Shown here one piece after another: positions 5,868 to 6,435 of a DNA stretch of 6,435 nucleotides (its first letter is position 1; each line of letters starts with the position of its first letter). The stretch is taken from positions 1 to 6,435 of the forward strand of contig JAUPKV010000345.1 of NCBI GenBank assembly GCA_030837265.1. Direction: 5' to 3'. The stretch comes from Methanobacteriota archaeon. GTDB taxonomy: Archaea > Halobacteriota > Methanosarcinia > Methanosarcinales > Methanosarcinaceae. Below the pieces are notes generated by a model. That model was not told where the DNA came from. It was given only the letters and a program-made list of their open reading frames with translations, and ran no database searches. The position numbers and the translations under genes were made by a program.

Positions 5868-6171
5868 ATTAAAATCTATAGACTCTATTACTTATCAAGT
5901 TGTAAGAAACTAAGTGATATTTTCGGGTGCATCTGGTTGATTTTCCCTTATAGGTTAGCATTTGTCAAATTTCTTTTTAAATCAACTCAAGTCATTAAAT
6001 ATGGTAAAAGTCTGAACTATTAATAATCCAGTATGAAAAAATAAAGAGGGTCTTATGTTTACGGCTTTCTATAATTCAGACCCACGACCAAAAATTTATT
6101 AATCTAGTAAAAACTCGGAGATCATAAATACACGAAATAATTTCAGGATAAAACAGGTAAGAAGGTAGCTG
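5868..6171. other. Divergent intergenic region, about 304 bases
   Basis: This A+T-rich region separates the minus-strand cluster from the plus-strand DUF364 gene and should hold both promoters. For the cluster, TATA-like candidates on the minus strand are around 6002-5992, 5983-5973 and 5953-5946. For DUF364, ATTTATTA at 6093-6100 is a candidate. Two small open frames were seen. One is a 30-codon frame on the minus strand (ATG 5961, stop 5871-5869) rich in Arg, Lys and Tyr, without a Shine-Dalgarno. The other is a 15-codon frame on the plus strand (6055-6102) with GAGGG 4 bases before its ATG. Neither is strong enough to call a gene. No tRNA or other RNA gene was recognised here. Confidence 0.5.
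6010..6081. repeat. Inverted repeat upstream of the DUF364 gene
   Basis: GTCTGAACTAT at 6010-6020 and ATAATTCAGAC at 6071-6081 are inverted with 10 of 11 positions complementary, including a perfect 7-base outer arm, 50 bases apart. The arms enclose the Shine-Dalgarno and ATG of the 15-codon frame. They could form a leader RNA stem or be two operator half-sites. Confidence 0.4.
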
Positions 6172-6435
6172 ATGTTGAAAACTCTAAATTCCGTAAAACA
6201 ACAAAATCCTGAGGACAAAAACCCGGAAAAAAGGAACGAAAAAGGGATTTTATCGGTTTTGATATATGAACTCAGAAACAATTTCAGCCTTGACCTTGCA
6301 GAGATTAAAGTAACAGATGTCAGGATAGGTCTGGCCTATACCGCAGTCCTGCTCTCAACCGGTTATGGAGGTGTGACCTGTACCCCTCTTTACGATGTAT
6401 CCTGCTGCTCAAGAGTGTTTTTTCCGGAAACTCTA
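6172..6435 (+). CDS. DUF4213/DUF364 family protein, N-terminal part (cut by window end)
   Basis: An open frame from ATG 6172 reaches the window end without a stop, giving 88 residues. Residues 1-25 are a polar, Lys/Asn/Glu-rich lead. The stretch DVRIGLAYTAVLLSTGYGGV at about 50-69 matches my recollection of the DUF4213 N-terminal domain that precedes DUF364 (PF04016, named putative heavy-metal chelation). Full proteins are about 250 residues, so roughly two thirds is missing here. Cysteines at 71, 78 and 79 lie just after this motif. AAGGT at 6162-6166, 5 bases before the ATG, is a modest Shine-Dalgarno. The biochemical role of the family is unsettled; genes of this kind often sit near metal or molybdenum functions. 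It is divergent from the radical SAM cluster and may share control with it. Family assignment is from one motif only. Confidence 0.65.
   Translation, partial: MLKTLNSVKQQNPEDKNPEKRNEKGILSVLIYELRNNFSLDLAEIKVTDVRIGLAYTAVLLSTGYGGVTCTPLYDVSCCSRVFFPETL

Noticed and set aside
6099..6281. A 60-codon minus-strand open frame overlapping the start of the DUF364 gene
   Set aside because: The product is hydrophobic and Phe-rich, as expected from the complement of Lys/Glu/Asn codons, and the plus-strand frame has a family motif.
1..6435. CRISPR arrays, insertion sequences, tRNA or rRNA genes
   Set aside because: I saw no regularly spaced identical direct repeats, transposase motifs, terminal inverted repeats with target duplications, or tRNA-like cloverleaf segments.

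Overview
The window looks like chromosomal DNA of a methanogenic archaeon, most likely Methanosarcina or a close relative. The evidence is the A+T-rich intergenic DNA with TATA-like boxes, GTG and TTG starts beside ATG, Shine-Dalgarno motifs, a sequon-packed archaeal lipoprotein, a UbiA-type membrane prenyltransferase and a DUF4213/DUF364 gene. This is inferred from protein character and has not been checked by a search.

Layout. (1) 148-480 (+) encodes a small secreted lipoprotein whose mature part is about four copies of a 14-residue repeat carrying paired N-glycosylation sequons; a hairpin plus T-rich tract follows. (2) 583-1561 (+) is the wreck of a polar amino acid ABC transporter. The permease lacks its N-terminal half. 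The ATPase has a +1 shift in an A-run, an internal gap of about 25-30 codons and a later -1 shift. (3) 1712-2605 (+) is an intact UbiA-family prenyltransferase behind its own TATA-like promoter. (4) 2667-5867 (-) is a compact three-gene cluster, transcribed toward the UbiA gene in the order radical SAM/SPASM enzyme, EgtD-like methyltransferase, arginine-deiminase-like guanidine-modifying enzyme, with gaps of 35 and 37 bases. (5) 5868-6171 is a divergent regulatory region. (6) From 6172 (+) a DUF4213/DUF364 protein begins and runs off the end.

The part most likely to be an undescribed system is the three-gene cluster. A radical SAM enzyme with auxiliary cluster cysteines, an amino-acid-type methyltransferase that has lost the glutamate associated with histidine binding, and a compact guanidine-modifying enzyme with its catalytic Asp, Glu, His and Cys intact make sense as a pathway modifying an amino acid or peptide, probably one with a guanidino group. 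The product cannot be read from the sequence. The divergently transcribed DUF364 gene, a family linked by name to heavy-metal chelation, gives a weak hint of a metal connection.
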